Shown here in pieces: positions 1-9,756 of a stretch of 64,000 nt of DNA (position 1 is its first letter; every line of letters starts with the position of its first letter). A model generated the notes under the pieces. That model searched no databases. It worked only from the letters and a program-made list of their open reading frames with translations, and was not told the DNA's origin. The translations under genes were made by a program, and so were the position numbers. The stretch comes from Bacteroidetes bacterium RIFCSPLOWO2_12_FULL_37_12. GTDB lineage: Bacteria; Bacteroidota; Bacteroidia; 2-12-FULL-37-12. Location: positions 62,001 through 126,000 of the forward strand of contig MEPC01000019.1 in the NCBI GenBank assembly GCA_001769655.1, written 5' to 3'.

Positions 1-3000
1 TGGAAACGCCTTCATCAACCAGCGTGTCGCAGTTATTATCTGCCCCGTCACATACTTCAGTGGCACTAGGATGAATAGCAGAATCGGAATCGGCGCAGTC
101 ACCACCGGTTAATATATAAGGAGCTCCTGGATCATAGCATATTGTAGCGAGGTCGTTACCATAACCATCTCCGTCACCATCATAGAACCAATCAGTAAAT
201 GTGAGACCGTCATCAATCATGCCGTTGCAATCGTCATCCATGTCATTACAGATTTCCGTTGCAGAAGGATTGATGTTAGAATCGCTGTCAATGCAGTCAC
301 CACCTACCGTCGTATAATTTGCTCCCGGGTCGGTGCAAGCGATTAATACATCTTTACCAAAACCATCTCCATCCCAGTCGGCAAAATACGTAGTAGGGTT
401 GAATCCTTCGTCGGTTACTCCATCGCAGTTGTTATCTAACCCGTCGCAAATTTCCATCAATCCGGGGTTTTCCTGGTTTTGAGCATCGTTACAATCAAAG
501 TCAACCACATTCATGGTGTAAGGAGCACCTGGGTCGAAGCAGAAATAGTAAGGAGTAGAACCTGCAAATCCATCCCCATCCCAGTCAGCATAATAAGTAA
601 ACGGAGAGCCCTCGTCCACCATTCCATCGCAGTTGTCGTCTGAATTGTTACACGTAATTTCTGACATTCCTGGATTGGCAAACGGGTTACTATCGTCGCA
701 ATCGCCGCCTAACAATGAAAATCCGGAACCAGAATTACATGCTAATACTCCGGCTGAGTCACCTCCAAAACCGTCTCCATCCCAATCATAATAATAAAAG
801 TCGCCTGTACCGCCGGTCAATCCTTCGTCGGTTTCTCCGTTACAGTTATCATCCATACCATTACAAATTTCGGGAGCGGCTGGATTGATTCCATTACTCC
901 AATCGTAGCAGTCACCTCCCGTTAAAACCCATCCGGAATCGGGCGCTGAGCAGAAGTCCATTTTATACATGTCGTCGCCAAATCCATCCATATCGTAGTC
1001 ACGATAGTAGGATGTTTTAGAGAATCCTTCATCCACATCTCCGTCGCAGTTATCATCCATTTCGTTGCAAATTTCAATGGCGCCTGGATGTACTTCTCCA
1101 TTGTCGTCATTACAATCACCGCCAATCGTTACCCAGCCGGTTGCACCTGGCAGTGCGCAACTTGCATAAGCACTCCAATCGTTACCAAAGCTGTCACCAT
1201 CGTTGTCATAATAGTAAGTGGTTGTGGTAAAACCTTCGTCAATGGATCCATCGCAGTTATCATCCATCATATTACAAACTTCCGTAGCGCCTGGATGCAT
1301 GGAAGGATCCCAATCATAACAATCTCCGCCGTCTATCACCCAAGGTAATCCGGGATCTGTACAGAAACGCATCATAGTACTATCATTTCCAAATCCGTCT
1401 GCATCGTTATCTAAATAATACATTACTGATTCTGAGAACCCTTCGTCAACAGTACCATCACAGTTATCGTCCATGCCATTGCAAATTTCAGTGGCACCGG
1501 GATAAATGTTTAAATCCCAATTATTGCAGTCACCATCAATCAGTGACCAACCCAAACCGGGGTCTTCGCAGAAATCCATACCTACCATAGCACCGTAACC
1601 ATCGCGGTCATAGTCCTCAAAATAAGTTGTTTTTGTAAAGCCCTCATCCACTAATGAGTCACAGTTGTTATTCATGTTATCGCAAATTTCAGTGGCACCG
1701 GGATGTACATTTGGATTCCAGTCCTCACAATCGCCACCATCAAGCGTCCAGGGCCAGCCAAGTGAGTCACAGGAATACATCATATCCCACATACTACCGT
1801 AACCATCATTGTCGTTATCTTTATAATAGACGAGTGAACCAGTTAGTCCTTCATTTACTTCGCCGTTACAGTTATCATCCAATTCATTACAGATTTCAGT
1901 ACCATCAGGATGAACCATAGGATTCATGTCATCGCAGTCACCGAATACTTCCGTATAATTGCTACCGGGTGTGCAGAAGAAAACACCTGCAAAGTCACGT
2001 CCGTAACCGTCCATATCCCAATCGTAATAATATGCGGTTGGAGTTGCGCCTGTGAAACCCTCATCTGTTTCGCCATCGCAGTTATTGTCTTTTCCATCGC
2101 AAATTTCAACATTGCCTGGATAAACCATCCAATCCATGTCATTGCAATCGCCGCCGGTTAAAATCCAAGGCATACCCGGATCAAAGGAAAAATCCTGAGC
2201 CCATCCGCCGAATCCGTCGTTATCACCATCATAGTAATAAGTCAAAATAGTACAGTTATCGTCCATCAAACTATCGCAATTATTATCCATTCCATCGCAA
2301 ATTTCCATTGCGGCAGGATTAACCATAGGATTCCAATCGGCACAGTCGCCACCATTTAATATCCATGGATCGCCTGGATTTGGGTCACAGAAATAACCAA
2401 CAGCACCACCGAAACCATCATGGTCATAATCGGAATAGAACACGAATGAAGAACCTTCATCCACCATTCCATCACAATTTTCATCCATATTGTTACATGG
2501 AATTTCCATGGCATTAGGATTTATATCCATGTTCCAATCATTACAGTCACCTCCTATCGTAATAAGTGAAGTATCCGGGCTACAATTCAACGTACCAACC
2601 CACTCTCCACCAAATCCGTCACCGTCCCAATCACGATAATATTCTTCAGGACTTCCACCGGCAAGACCTTCATCAACAAATCCGTTACAGTTGTTGTCTC
2701 TGCCATCACAAACTTCCATAGCACCCGGATGAGTCATCCAATCCCAATCTTCACAGTCGCCCGTAGTTGTTGTCCAATTAGAATCTAAAGGTGCTTCGCA
2801 GAACCAGTTAATCCAATTGCCGCCATAACCATCCATGTCGTTATCATAGTAGTAAGCAAGTTTAGTAAATCCTTCGTCAACGTTTCCATCGCAGTTGTCG
2901 TCCATTTCATTACAGACCTCAACAGTGCCCGGATATGCCATTGGGTTCCATGGTTGGCAGTCACCTCCTGCTAATACCCATATAGGGCTAACAGAAGAAC

Positions 3001-6000
3001 AAGTTTGTTTCATATTATTATCATCCCCAAAACCATCCATGTCACCATCATAGTAATAGACGGTAGAATTAAGGAATCCTTCATCCACATCTCCATCGCA
3101 GTTATCATCATAGCCATTACAAATTTCAGTGGCACCTGGATGAACATTTGGCTTCCAATCTTCGCAATCACCACCGATTAAGGACCAACCGGCTCCGGGA
3201 TCAAACGAAAAGTTTTCGGGCCAATTGCCGAACCCATCTCCGTCATTATCTCTATAATAAGTAGTGACACTACAGGTACTGTCATCCATTTTACCATCGC
3301 AATTATTATCCATTCCATCGCAAATTTCAGGAGCGCCGGGATAAATCATCGGGTTCATGTCATCACAATCACCTCCATCGGCAATAAAACCTGAATCGGG
3401 ATCAGAACAAGAGTAAATTACATACCCGTCATTTCCAAATCCATCGTTATCGCCATCAAAATAGTAGGGTTTTGAGTCGGTAAATCCATCGTCAATCATT
3501 CCGTTGCAATCGTTATCCATACCATCGCAAACCTCAGTAGCACCTGGATATGTAGTAGCATCCCAATCTTTGCAGTCACCACCCATTGTGGAAAATCCTA
3601 AACCGGGATTACAGAAGTAGTTACCATAGAAAGGTCCTCCAAAACCATCCATATCTTCATCTCTGAAATAGGATACTAATGAATCCATAGGTAATCCCTC
3701 ATCCACTTCGCTATTACAGTTATCATCCCAGCCATTACACAATTCCATCATACCGGGATTTACGGAAGGGTTGCTATCATCGCAATCACCACCATCCATA
3801 GCCCAACCGGAGTCAAGAGGTGCCATACATAAATTTTCGGACCATGCATCTTGACCATAACCGTCCATATCCCAATCTCTGTAATAGGTAATAAAAGCTA
3901 TCCCTTCGTCAAATAAACTATCGCAGTTATTATCCATGCCATCGCAAATTTCAGCCGCACCTGGGTTAATATTCATATCCCAGTCATTGCAATCACCAGC
4001 TAAAGAAACCCAATTGGAATCAACCGGTGGATTACACCATGAGTTAGACCCCCAATCTTGTCCGTAACCGTCCCCGTCGTTGTCCTTATAATAATTTTCA
4101 AAAGTAAGTCCATCATCAACCATTCCATTGCAATCATTATCCATATCGTCACATATTTCAAGGGATGAAGGATTTATTTCGGGTTTCCAATCATCGCAAT
4201 CGCCACCTAAAACTGCCCAGTTTGAGTCAACAGGCGCCATACACCAAACTTCAGTCCACCAATCCTGACCGTATCCATCCATGTCATAATCTTTGTAATA
4301 AGTAGTAAAAGTAAGCCCATCATCATCCATACCGTTACAATCGTTATCAAGATAGTCGCATAGTTCCATGGCTCCAGGATGTATATCAAAATTTCCGCTA
4401 TTACAGTCACCACCCATTGGTGCCCAAAGAGAATCCGGCATACCGCAGAAATCTTGTGACCACCCATCATCACCATACCCATCTCCATCCCAGTCATAAT
4501 AATAAGTAGTAAAAACAGCGTCTTCATCCACATCCCCATCGCAGTCATTATCTTTCATATCGCATGAATCTAAAGCACCTGGGTAAGTCATTGGGTCCAT
4601 ATCATCGCAGTCACCGGCAGTAGTAAGAAATCCGGATCCGGTAAGACAAGTAAGAAATCCTGCATATTCGCCTCCGTAAGTATCTCCATCTTTATCATAA
4701 TAATAGTCGGCACCGGGCATTGGGATGGTTCCTTCATCAGCAGTTCCTTCGCAGTTGTTGTCTTTACCATCACAAAGTTCAGTAGCACCAGGATAAATGT
4801 TGTTAGCCATATCGTAACAGTCGGTACTGTCTGCCACCCATGGGGAAGGAGGGATGGAGCAGAAATAACCTCTATAGAATACATTACCAAAACCATCGCC
4901 GTCTTCATCATAAAAGTATGTAAATGCGGCGCCTTCATCTTTCATATTATTACAATTGTTATCAATGCTGTCACAAAGCACTTCGACAGCGCCAGGATGG
5001 ATGGTAGAATCCATATCGTTGCAGTCATCAGAATTATTCGCAAAACCGGGTCCTGGGTCACAGGTTAAAGATGCAAAATAATCCATTCCACCAAAGGAGT
5101 CGCTGTCAAAATCACGATAATAAAATTCGCTTGGTATAACAGGGAAGCCCTCATTTACAAGTGTGTCGCAATCATTATCGTATCCATCACAAACTTCGGT
5201 GGCACCGGGATTTGTCCAAAGGTTATTATCGTTGCAATCGCCACCTGCCAATGCCCAACCGGAATCGAGGGGGTTGCAGGAATTCTGTGTCCACCAATCA
5301 ACTCCGTAACCATCGTTGTCCCAATCATAATAATAAGTTGTAAATACAAGTCCTTCGTCTATTTGCATTAGAGAATCACAATTGTTATCCATGCCGTCAC
5401 AGATTTCAGGGGCGCCTGGGTGTCTTGCGGGGTTCCAATCTTCACAATCCCCTCCCATTACTACCCAAGTTGAATCAAGAGGATTACATGAATTTTGAGT
5501 CCACCAATCAGAGCCATATCCGTCATTATCTTCATCTCTGAAATAAGTAGTGAAAGCGAGTCCTTCGTCTGCCTTCCATAGTGAATCGCAGTTATTATCC
5601 AATCCATCACATATTTCAGCCATACCTGGGTTTCTTAAAAAGTTCCAATCATCGCAATCGCCTTTTATTAGCACATAGTTATAAGTAGTGTCCGTGGGGG
5701 GCATGCAAGAAGTTTGTGAATCCCAATCAGAACCGTAACCATCCCAATCTTTATCCCTATAATATGTTTCCATTGCAAGGGAGTCATTCCACATTCCATC
5801 GCAATCGTTATCAAAATCATCGCAAATTTCAATAGCTCCCGGATGAACATCCATATTCCAATCATTACAGTCGCCACCCATAAGGACATAATTAGAATCT
5901 GGGGGGTTACATGATTGAATAGAATTCCAATCCTGTCCATATCCATCTTTATCCCAATCATAATAATAGGTCATGGATTGAGAAAAACCTTCATCTATCA

Positions 6001-7429
6001 TCATATCGCAATCGTTATCTTGCCCGTCGCATACTTCATCAGCACCTGGGTATGACCATGAATCCCAGTCGCGGCAATCGCCTCCATATAATATCCAACC
6101 TTGCCCTAGTGGTACACAAGACCGTACAGAATCCCACATACTTCCGTATCCATCTTGATCACCGTCATAAAAATAAGTTTTTGAGTCGGGGAAGCCCTCG
6201 TTAAATTCGCCGTTACAGTTATTATCGAAATTATCACAAACTTCTTCAGCAGATGGGTTTATCATAGGTTCGTAGTCATTACAATCGCCACCGTTTAAAA
6301 TCCATGACGAATCGGCTGGAGTGGTACAATAATTTTGCCACCACCAATCAGTTCCATAACCGTCGTTATCTCCATCTTTGTAATAAGTAGTAATAACTCC
6401 CTCGTCAACCAAGCTATCGCAGTCATTATCCATGAAATCACATATTTCCGTTGCACCGGGATGCACCATAGGATCCCAATAATTGCAGTCACCATTTACA
6501 ACAGACCAACTGGAATCCTCTACAGCACAACTTTGCTTGTAATCCCAATCAACACCATAGCCATCATAATCCCAGTCGCGATAGTAGGTAATCATAAGTA
6601 ATCCTTCATCGGTGGAATCGTTGCAGTTATTATCTTTCCAGTCACAGATTTCCATCGCACCGGGATGAACCGTTGATTTCCAGTTATCACAATCACCTCC
6701 TAAGGTTGACCAAGAAGAATCTAATGTGAAACAGCTTTCTGTATTTTCCCCGTCATCTCCGTATCCGTCATAATCATAGTCGCGATAATAAGTAGTCATC
6801 GGCAACCCCTCATCGGCGGAACCGGTGCAGTTATTGTCGATCCAATCACAGATTTCCATCGCACTGGGGTTTATCATTGCGTTCCAGTCATCACAGTCAT
6901 TAGCCAATGTTGACCATGTAGAATCCAGTGTTGAGCAACTTGAGATAAAATCCCAATCTCTTCCGTAACCATCATAATCCCAATCGCGAAAATAAGTTGT
7001 AATAGGTAAGCCCTCATCTATTGAGCCATCACAGTTATTATCCAATGCATCGCAAATTTCAGAGGCACCTGGGTTCATCATGGGATCCCAATCATTACAG
7101 TCACCACCATCAAGCACCCACAGAGAATCCGGGACGAAACAATAACTTTCCGTCCACATATCGTCTCCATAACCATCCAAGTCGTTGTCATGATAATACG
7201 TTGTAAAAGTTAACCCTTCATTATTTTCACCATCGCAGTTATTATCCAAGGCATCGCAAATCTCAGACGCCCCGGGATTGATCAACGAATCATTGTCGTT
7301 GCAATCAACGGACATATCATACCCATCCCCATCAAGGTCTTGGGCGAGTAGTGTCACTGAACCTGCAACTGCAAGATTCAGGAGACAGAAAACAAAAAGA
7401 GTACGGATAAAACGACATGGAGTAATCAT
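1..7429 (-). CDS. Giant secreted MopE-type metal-binding repeat protein (N-terminal part, C-terminus beyond left edge)
   Basis: Open in one frame from the ATG at 7429 to the window edge, giving 2476 codons without the C-terminus. The start has a clear signal peptide (MITPCR, hydrophobic core, cleavage near LLAQ). The rest is about 36 tandem units of 62-70 residues. Each unit has a calcium-loop-like DxDxDG[YF]G, a lone Cys, then GGDC-x(n)-PGA-x-EICD-x(2)-DNNCDG-x(2)-DEG. The second half matches the putative metal-binding motif named after Methylococcus MopE (Pfam Cu-binding_MopE). Units are Asp-, Cys- and Trp-rich (often GGDCxDW). I infer an extracellular, probably Ca2+-stabilised adhesin or matrix protein; a T9SS sorting domain would be expected in the unseen part. 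In-frame reading was checked at both ends and at several internal points. The frame is certain; the function is not. Confidence 0.9.
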   Translation of the reverse strand, partial: MITPCRFIRTLFVFCLLNLAVAGSVTLLAQDLDGDGYDMSVDCNDNDSLINPGASEICDALDNNCDGENNEGLTFTTYYHDNDLDGYGDDMWTESYCFVPDSLWVLDGGDCNDWDPMMNPGASEICDALDNNCDGSIDEGLPITTYFRDWDYDGYGRDWDFISSCSTLDSTWSTLANDCDDWNAMINPSAMEICDWIDNNCTGSADEGLPMTTYYRDYDYDGYGDDGENTESCFTLDSSWSTLGGDCDNWKSTVHPGAMEICDWKDNNCNDSTDEGLLMITYYRDWDYDGYGVDWDYKQSCAVEDSSWSVVNGDCNYWDPMVHPGATEICDFMDNDCDSLVDEGVITTYYKDGDNDGYGTDWWWQNYCTTPADSSWILNGGDCNDYEPMINPSAEEVCDNFDNNCNGEFNEGFPDSKTYFYDGDQDGYGSMWDSVRSCVPLGQGWILYGGDCRDWDSWSYPGADEVCDGQDNDCDMMIDEGFSQSMTYYYDWDKDGYGQDWNSIQSCNPPDSNYVLMGGDCNDWNMDVHPGAIEICDDFDNDCDGMWNDSLAMETYYRDKDWDGYGSDWDSQTSCMPPTDTTYNYVLIKGDCDDWNFLRNPGMAEICDGLDNNCDSLWKADEGLAFTTYFRDEDNDGYGSDWWTQNSCNPLDSTWVVMGGDCEDWNPARHPGAPEICDGMDNNCDSLMQIDEGLVFTTYYYDWDNDGYGVDWWTQNSCNPLDSGWALAGGDCNDNNLWTNPGATEVCDGYDNDCDTLVNEGFPVIPSEFYYRDFDSDSFGGMDYFASLTCDPGPGFANNSDDCNDMDSTIHPGAVEVLCDSIDNNCNNMKDEGAAFTYFYDEDGDGFGNVFYRGYFCSIPPSPWVADSTDCYDMANNIYPGATELCDGKDNNCEGTADEGTIPMPGADYYYDKDGDTYGGEYAGFLTCLTGSGFLTTAGDCDDMDPMTYPGALDSCDMKDNDCDGDVDEDAVFTTYYYDWDGDGYGDDGWSQDFCGMPDSLWAPMGGDCNSGNFDIHPGAMELCDYLDNDCNGMDDDGLTFTTYYKDYDMDGYGQDWWTEVWCMAPVDSNWAVLGGDCDDWKPEINPSSLEICDDMDNDCNGMVDDGLTFENYYKDNDGDGYGQDWGSNSWCNPPVDSNWVSLAGDCNDWDMNINPGAAEICDGMDNNCDSLFDEGIAFITYYRDWDMDGYGQDAWSENLCMAPLDSGWAMDGGDCDDSNPSVNPGMMELCNGWDDNCNSEVDEGLPMDSLVSYFRDEDMDGFGGPFYGNYFCNPGLGFSTMGGDCKDWDATTYPGATEVCDGMDNDCNGMIDDGFTDSKPYYFDGDNDGFGNDGYVIYSCSDPDSGFIADGGDCDDMNPMIYPGAPEICDGMDNNCDGKMDDSTCSVTTYYRDNDGDGFGNWPENFSFDPGAGWSLIGGDCEDWKPNVHPGATEICNGYDDNCDGDVDEGFLNSTVYYYDGDMDGFGDDNNMKQTCSSVSPIWVLAGGDCQPWNPMAYPGTVEVCNEMDDNCDGNVDEGFTKLAYYYDNDMDGYGGNWINWFCEAPLDSNWTTTTGDCEDWDWMTHPGAMEVCDGRDNNCNGFVDEGLAGGSPEEYYRDWDGDGFGGEWVGTLNCSPDTSLITIGGDCNDWNMDINPNAMEIPCNNMDENCDGMVDEGSSFVFYSDYDHDGFGGAVGYFCDPNPGDPWILNGGDCADWNPMVNPAAMEICDGMDNNCDSLMDDNCTILTYYYDGDNDGFGGWAQDFSFDPGMPWILTGGDCNDMDWMVYPGNVEICDGKDNNCDGETDEGFTGATPTAYYYDWDMDGYGRDFAGVFFCTPGSNYTEVFGDCDDMNPMVHPDGTEICNELDDNCNGEVNEGLTGSLVYYKDNDNDGYGSMWDMMYSCDSLGWPWTLDGGDCEDWNPNVHPGATEICDNMNNNCDSLVDEGFTKTTYFEDYDRDGYGAMVGMDFCEDPGLGWSLIDGDCNNWDLNIYPGATEICNGMDDNCDGTVDEGFSESVMYYLDNDADGFGNDSTMMRFCTDPGLPWVIDGGDCYDWDPSMHPGATEVCNMMDDNCDGSIDEGFTTTTYYYDNDGDSFGNDWSAYASCALPGATGWVTIGGDCNDDNGEVHPGAIEICNEMDDNCDGDVDEGFSKTSYYRDYDMDGFGDDMYKMDFCSAPDSGWVLTGGDCYDWSNGINPAAPEICNGMDDNCNGETDEGLTGGTGDFYYYDWDGDGFGGDSAGVLACNSGSGFSLLGGDCDDSNPFANPGMSEITCNNSDDNCDGMVDEGSPFTYYADWDGDGFAGSTPYYFCFDPGAPYTMNVVDFDCNDAQNQENPGLMEICDGLDNNCDGVTDEGFNPTTYFADWDGDGFGKDVLIACTDPGANYTTVGGDCIDSDSNINPSATEICNDMDDDCNGMIDDGLTFTDWFYDGDGDGYGNDLATICYDPGAPYILTGGDCADSDSAIHPSATEVCDGADNNCDTLVDEGVS

Positions 7430-7506
7430 GGTTTTTGTGATTTAGGGTTAACTGATTAATTGGTAAAATTTGGTTAAAAAGGGATTGTTTTTTCCAAAAA
7501 GAGACA

Positions 7507-7538
7507 CGAAGGTAGAACAAAGAAATGAGAAAAACAAA
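7507..7538 (-). promoter_or_regulatory. Bacteroidota-type promoter for the MopE-repeat gene
   Basis: On the minus strand, TTTG (7535-7538) is followed after 20 bases by TACCTTCG (7507-7514). This is close to the Bacteroidota sigma-A consensus TTTG-N(19-20)-TAnnTTTG. It predicts a transcript start near 7500 and a leader of about 70 bases before the ATG at 7429. Confidence 0.5.
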
Positions 7539-7617
7539 TTTTAGGTAAAAAAAATTTGGGGGGGCAGGGATTTATATTCTTCCTACGCTTGACGAGCCAA
7601 AATAAAAAAGGAATAAT

Positions 7618-7731
7618 GAATATTGAACAAGGAATTTCGAATGTTGAAGTACTTCGAAATTCATTATTTCATGCCTTCAACCACACTATCTCGCTCAAAA
7701 GTCCACTGGAATTTTGCCGTGTTCAATATTC
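7618..7731. repeat. MITE-like inverted-repeat-bounded element
   Basis: A 114-base element in the 7430-7817 spacer. Its ends, GAATATTGAACAAGG (7618-7632) and CCGTGTTCAATATTC (7717-7731), are inverted repeats matching 14 of 15 positions. It carries an internal perfect 10-bp hairpin (GAATTTCGAA at 7632-7641, TTCGAAATTC at 7653-7662). There is no coding capacity. The rest of the spacer holds the promoter of the gene to its left and a run of eight G near 7557. Confidence 0.5.
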
Positions 7732-7817
7732 GATATTTTGAAAAATATTTTGCTAAAAAGTGCAAAGAATTAACTTTTTAGACGCTAAGATGTTGGTAAT
7801 CAGAAAATCACTTTGCA

Positions 7818-8924
7818 TTATTTAGCTCCTGTGGTGGGAGCAACCTCTTCAACTTCCGCCGAGATTTTTAATACGGTGGAAGGAGTTGATGGGTCATTAG
7901 CAATCACAGTTACAGTGTTGGAGGTTTTTCCTTTTTTACCTGTAGAATCAAAGGTAACATCCACTTTTGTAGATTGACCGGGTTTAAGATTATTCTTTTG
8001 AGGTGTTCCGGCTGTACAGCCACAGCTTGCTTTTGTATGTCGAATTATCAACTCGCTTTTACCTGCATTGGTTAAGGTAAATTCGGTTTTAACTTTATCT
8101 CCTGCTTTAATTTTTCCGAAGTCAAATTCCTGTTTATCGAAACTGATTTTTGGCGCTTTAGCTTTTTGTTCATCGGTCATAGGAGGAAAAAATTCTTCCA
8201 GCGTTGAGCTGATAAACATCTTTTTTATGGGTTCTTCAGAATCGCTGGTTGGAATTTCGATGCGAATGGTTTCGGCTCCCCATTCTGATTTTTTATCACC
8301 GGCAATGGTACCTTTTAATTTACCTTCTTTTTCAGGTGCGAGTTCTTTGGGTTCGATAGTTAAAGTTAACCATTTGGGAAGATCTTTGGGTTCTAAAAAT
8401 TTGATGGGTTCTTTGCCGTTGTTGTAAATTTTCATTTCTTTCGTTTTGGATTCATTGTTTTTGACGGCATCAAAGGAAAGTGTGCTTGATTCAGAGCGAA
8501 GGTTTCCCATTTTGTTTGGATACCAGTCGGCAGGTCCTTTCGGTCTTGGTGTGACTTCTCCGTTGATGGTGAGAGTGGTGGTTGCCGGCTCGGTGTTGGA
8601 AGTTACCGTTATATTTTTGGTAAATTTACCCGGGCGACCCATGGAGTTATAAGATGCGGTAATGGAACCGGATTTGCCGGGAAGTACAGGTTCTTTTGAC
8701 CAGGAGGGAGTTGTACATCCACACGATGCTTTCACATTGGAAATCACTACCGGCTCGGTGCCTGTGTTGACGAATTTGAATGTATATTCATAAGGTCCGC
8801 CTTCTTCTTTAATGTTGCCGAAATCATGCGTAGATTTTTCAAAATTCATGACTGCATTGGTTTGTGCAGTTGCCAGTTGCGTAACTAAAAACAAGGGAGA
8901 CAGGAATGTAAAGATGCGTTTCAT
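7818..8924 (-). CDS. Exported DUF1573 protein with two SCGCT domains
   Basis: 368 aa with a signal peptide (MKRIFTF, cleavage near ATAQ). Two immunoglobulin-like DUF1573 domains lie at roughly residues 25-125 and 258-360. Each opens with HDFG or FDFG and contains KASCGCT, the signature of this Bacteroidota family of periplasmic or surface proteins. A less conserved beta-rich domain with an SE-rich linker separates them. The biochemical role of DUF1573 is not established. The gene stands alone: a -7 box lies at 9015-9022 and the leader consists of a tandem microsatellite. Start chosen at the ATG that gives the signal peptide. Confidence 0.85.
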   Translation of the reverse strand: MKRIFTFLSPLFLVTQLATAQTNAVMNFEKSTHDFGNIKEEGGPYEYTFKFVNTGTEPVVISNVKASCGCTTPSWSKEPVLPGKSGSITASYNSMGRPGKFTKNITVTSNTEPATTTLTINGEVTPRPKGPADWYPNKMGNLRSESSTLSFDAVKNNESKTKEMKIYNNGKEPIKFLEPKDLPKWLTLTIEPKELAPEKEGKLKGTIAGDKKSEWGAETIRIEIPTSDSEEPIKKMFISSTLEEFFPPMTDEQKAKAPKISFDKQEFDFGKIKAGDKVKTEFTLTNAGKSELIIRHTKASCGCTAGTPQKNNLKPGQSTKVDVTFDSTGKKGKTSNTVTVIANDPSTPSTVLKISAEVEEVAPTTGAK

Positions 8925-8930
8925 GTTTGT

Positions 8931-8985
8931 GTGGTTAAATGTTAAATGGTTAATTGGTTAAATGGTTAAATGGTTGAATGGTTGC
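8931..8985. repeat. Tandem microsatellite, unit about ATGGTTAA
   Basis: About six degenerate copies of an 8-9 base unit (ATGGTTAA or AATGGTTA) lie between the promoter and the start of the DUF1573 gene, so they form its leader. The same unit recurs at 14383-14458 and 33420-33494. Confidence 0.7.
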
Positions 8986-9014
8986 CTATTACGGTTATGT
9001 CTGAAAAAGGGTAG

Positions 9015-9022
9015 CAAATTTA
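9015..9022 (-). promoter_or_regulatory. -7 box of the DUF1573 gene
   Basis: The minus-strand sequence TAAATTTG followed by C matches TAnnTTTG exactly. The predicted transcript start is near 9008. No convincing TTTG was seen 19-20 bases upstream, so only the -7 element is called. Confidence 0.4.
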
Positions 9023-9081
9023 ATAAATTTTTTTTGGATATTAATTTTTAATAAGAAAATATGAAAATCAAACAAATACAA

Positions 9082-9756
9082 TTATAAGCTACTAAACAAA
9101 AACCCTTGTTTTGAAAAGTGATTCAATAATTCAGGCAACACATATTCCAACTTTTCTTTTGCTTTTAAACTATCATGGAAAACAATTATACTTCCTTCTT
9201 TTATTTTTTTTAAACAGTTGGCAAGACAACCCTCTTTGGTCAGGGTTTCATCAAAATCACCGCTTAGTACATCCCAGAAGATAACCTGGTAGGTTTTCCG
9301 GATTTTGCTAATCTGATTAGGTTTTATTTTTCCATAAGGAGGGCGAAATAATCTGGTAGAAAAAATTTTTTCAAACGCATATACGTCATTCAAATAATTC
9401 TGTGTGGGTGTATTCCAACCATTCAGATGAGTACAGGTATGGTTGCCAATGGAATGTCCAGCATCTATAATTTTTTCAAAAACCATTTTGTATTTCAAAA
9501 TATTATTTCCTACACAGAAAAAAGTTGCTTTTCCGTTTACCTTTGCAAGACAATCAAGTACAAATTCAGTGATGCCGGGTGTGGGTCCGTCGTCAAATGT
9601 CAGATAAATTGTTTTTTCAGATTTTTTTTTCCAAACCGAATACGGGTATAAAAGTTTTAGTAGCCATGCGGTATGGAAATAGAGGCGGGGCAAGGGGTAT
9701 AGGGGTAGGGGTATAGGGGAACCTTTAATCTTTGCTTCTAACCGTTGTAGTTTCAT
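9082..9756 (-). CDS. Polysaccharide deacetylase (NodB homology domain, CE4)
   Basis: 224 aa with all NodB/CE4 motifs: TFDDGPT (53-59, catalytic and metal Asp), the metal-binding HTCTH (H106, H110), RPPYG (138-142), WDVLSGD (161-167) and the catalytic-His motif FHDS (H194). The family removes N- or O-acetyl groups from peptidoglycan or poly-GlcNAc-like polymers. A short hydrophobic N-terminal stretch may anchor it. The start overlaps the end of the upstream TPR gene by 32 bases, suggesting translational coupling. Residues about 13-25 (Pro/Leu/Tyr) are encoded by a GGGGTATA-type microsatellite, so the first 25 residues look acquired; conserved similarity should begin near YFHTAW. Confidence 0.88.
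   Translation of the reverse strand: MKLQRLEAKIKGSPIPLPLYPLPRLYFHTAWLLKLLYPYSVWKKKSEKTIYLTFDDGPTPGITEFVLDCLAKVNGKATFFCVGNNILKYKMVFEKIIDAGHSIGNHTCTHLNGWNTPTQNYLNDVYAFEKIFSTRLFRPPYGKIKPNQISKIRKTYQVIFWDVLSGDFDETLTKEGCLANCLKKIKEGSIIVFHDSLKAKEKLEYVLPELLNHFSKQGFLFSSL
9686..9720. repeat. GGGGTATA microsatellite inside the deacetylase 5' end
   Basis: Three to four imperfect copies of an 8-9 base GGGGTATA-type unit encode part of the deacetylase N-terminus. A longer array of the same unit lies at 12465-12526 near the start of the outer-membrane barrel gene. Confidence 0.65.

Noticed and set aside
1-7400. Numerous short plus- and minus-strand open frames of 60-116 codons
   Set aside because: They are out-of-frame shadows of the long MopE-repeat gene. 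Their Tyr/His/Ile/Met-rich compositions follow directly from the repeated codons.
1-7400. CRISPR-like periodicity
   Set aside because: The period is about 200 bases, the conserved part encodes protein motifs and the spacing is in codons. There are no short identical repeats with unique spacers.
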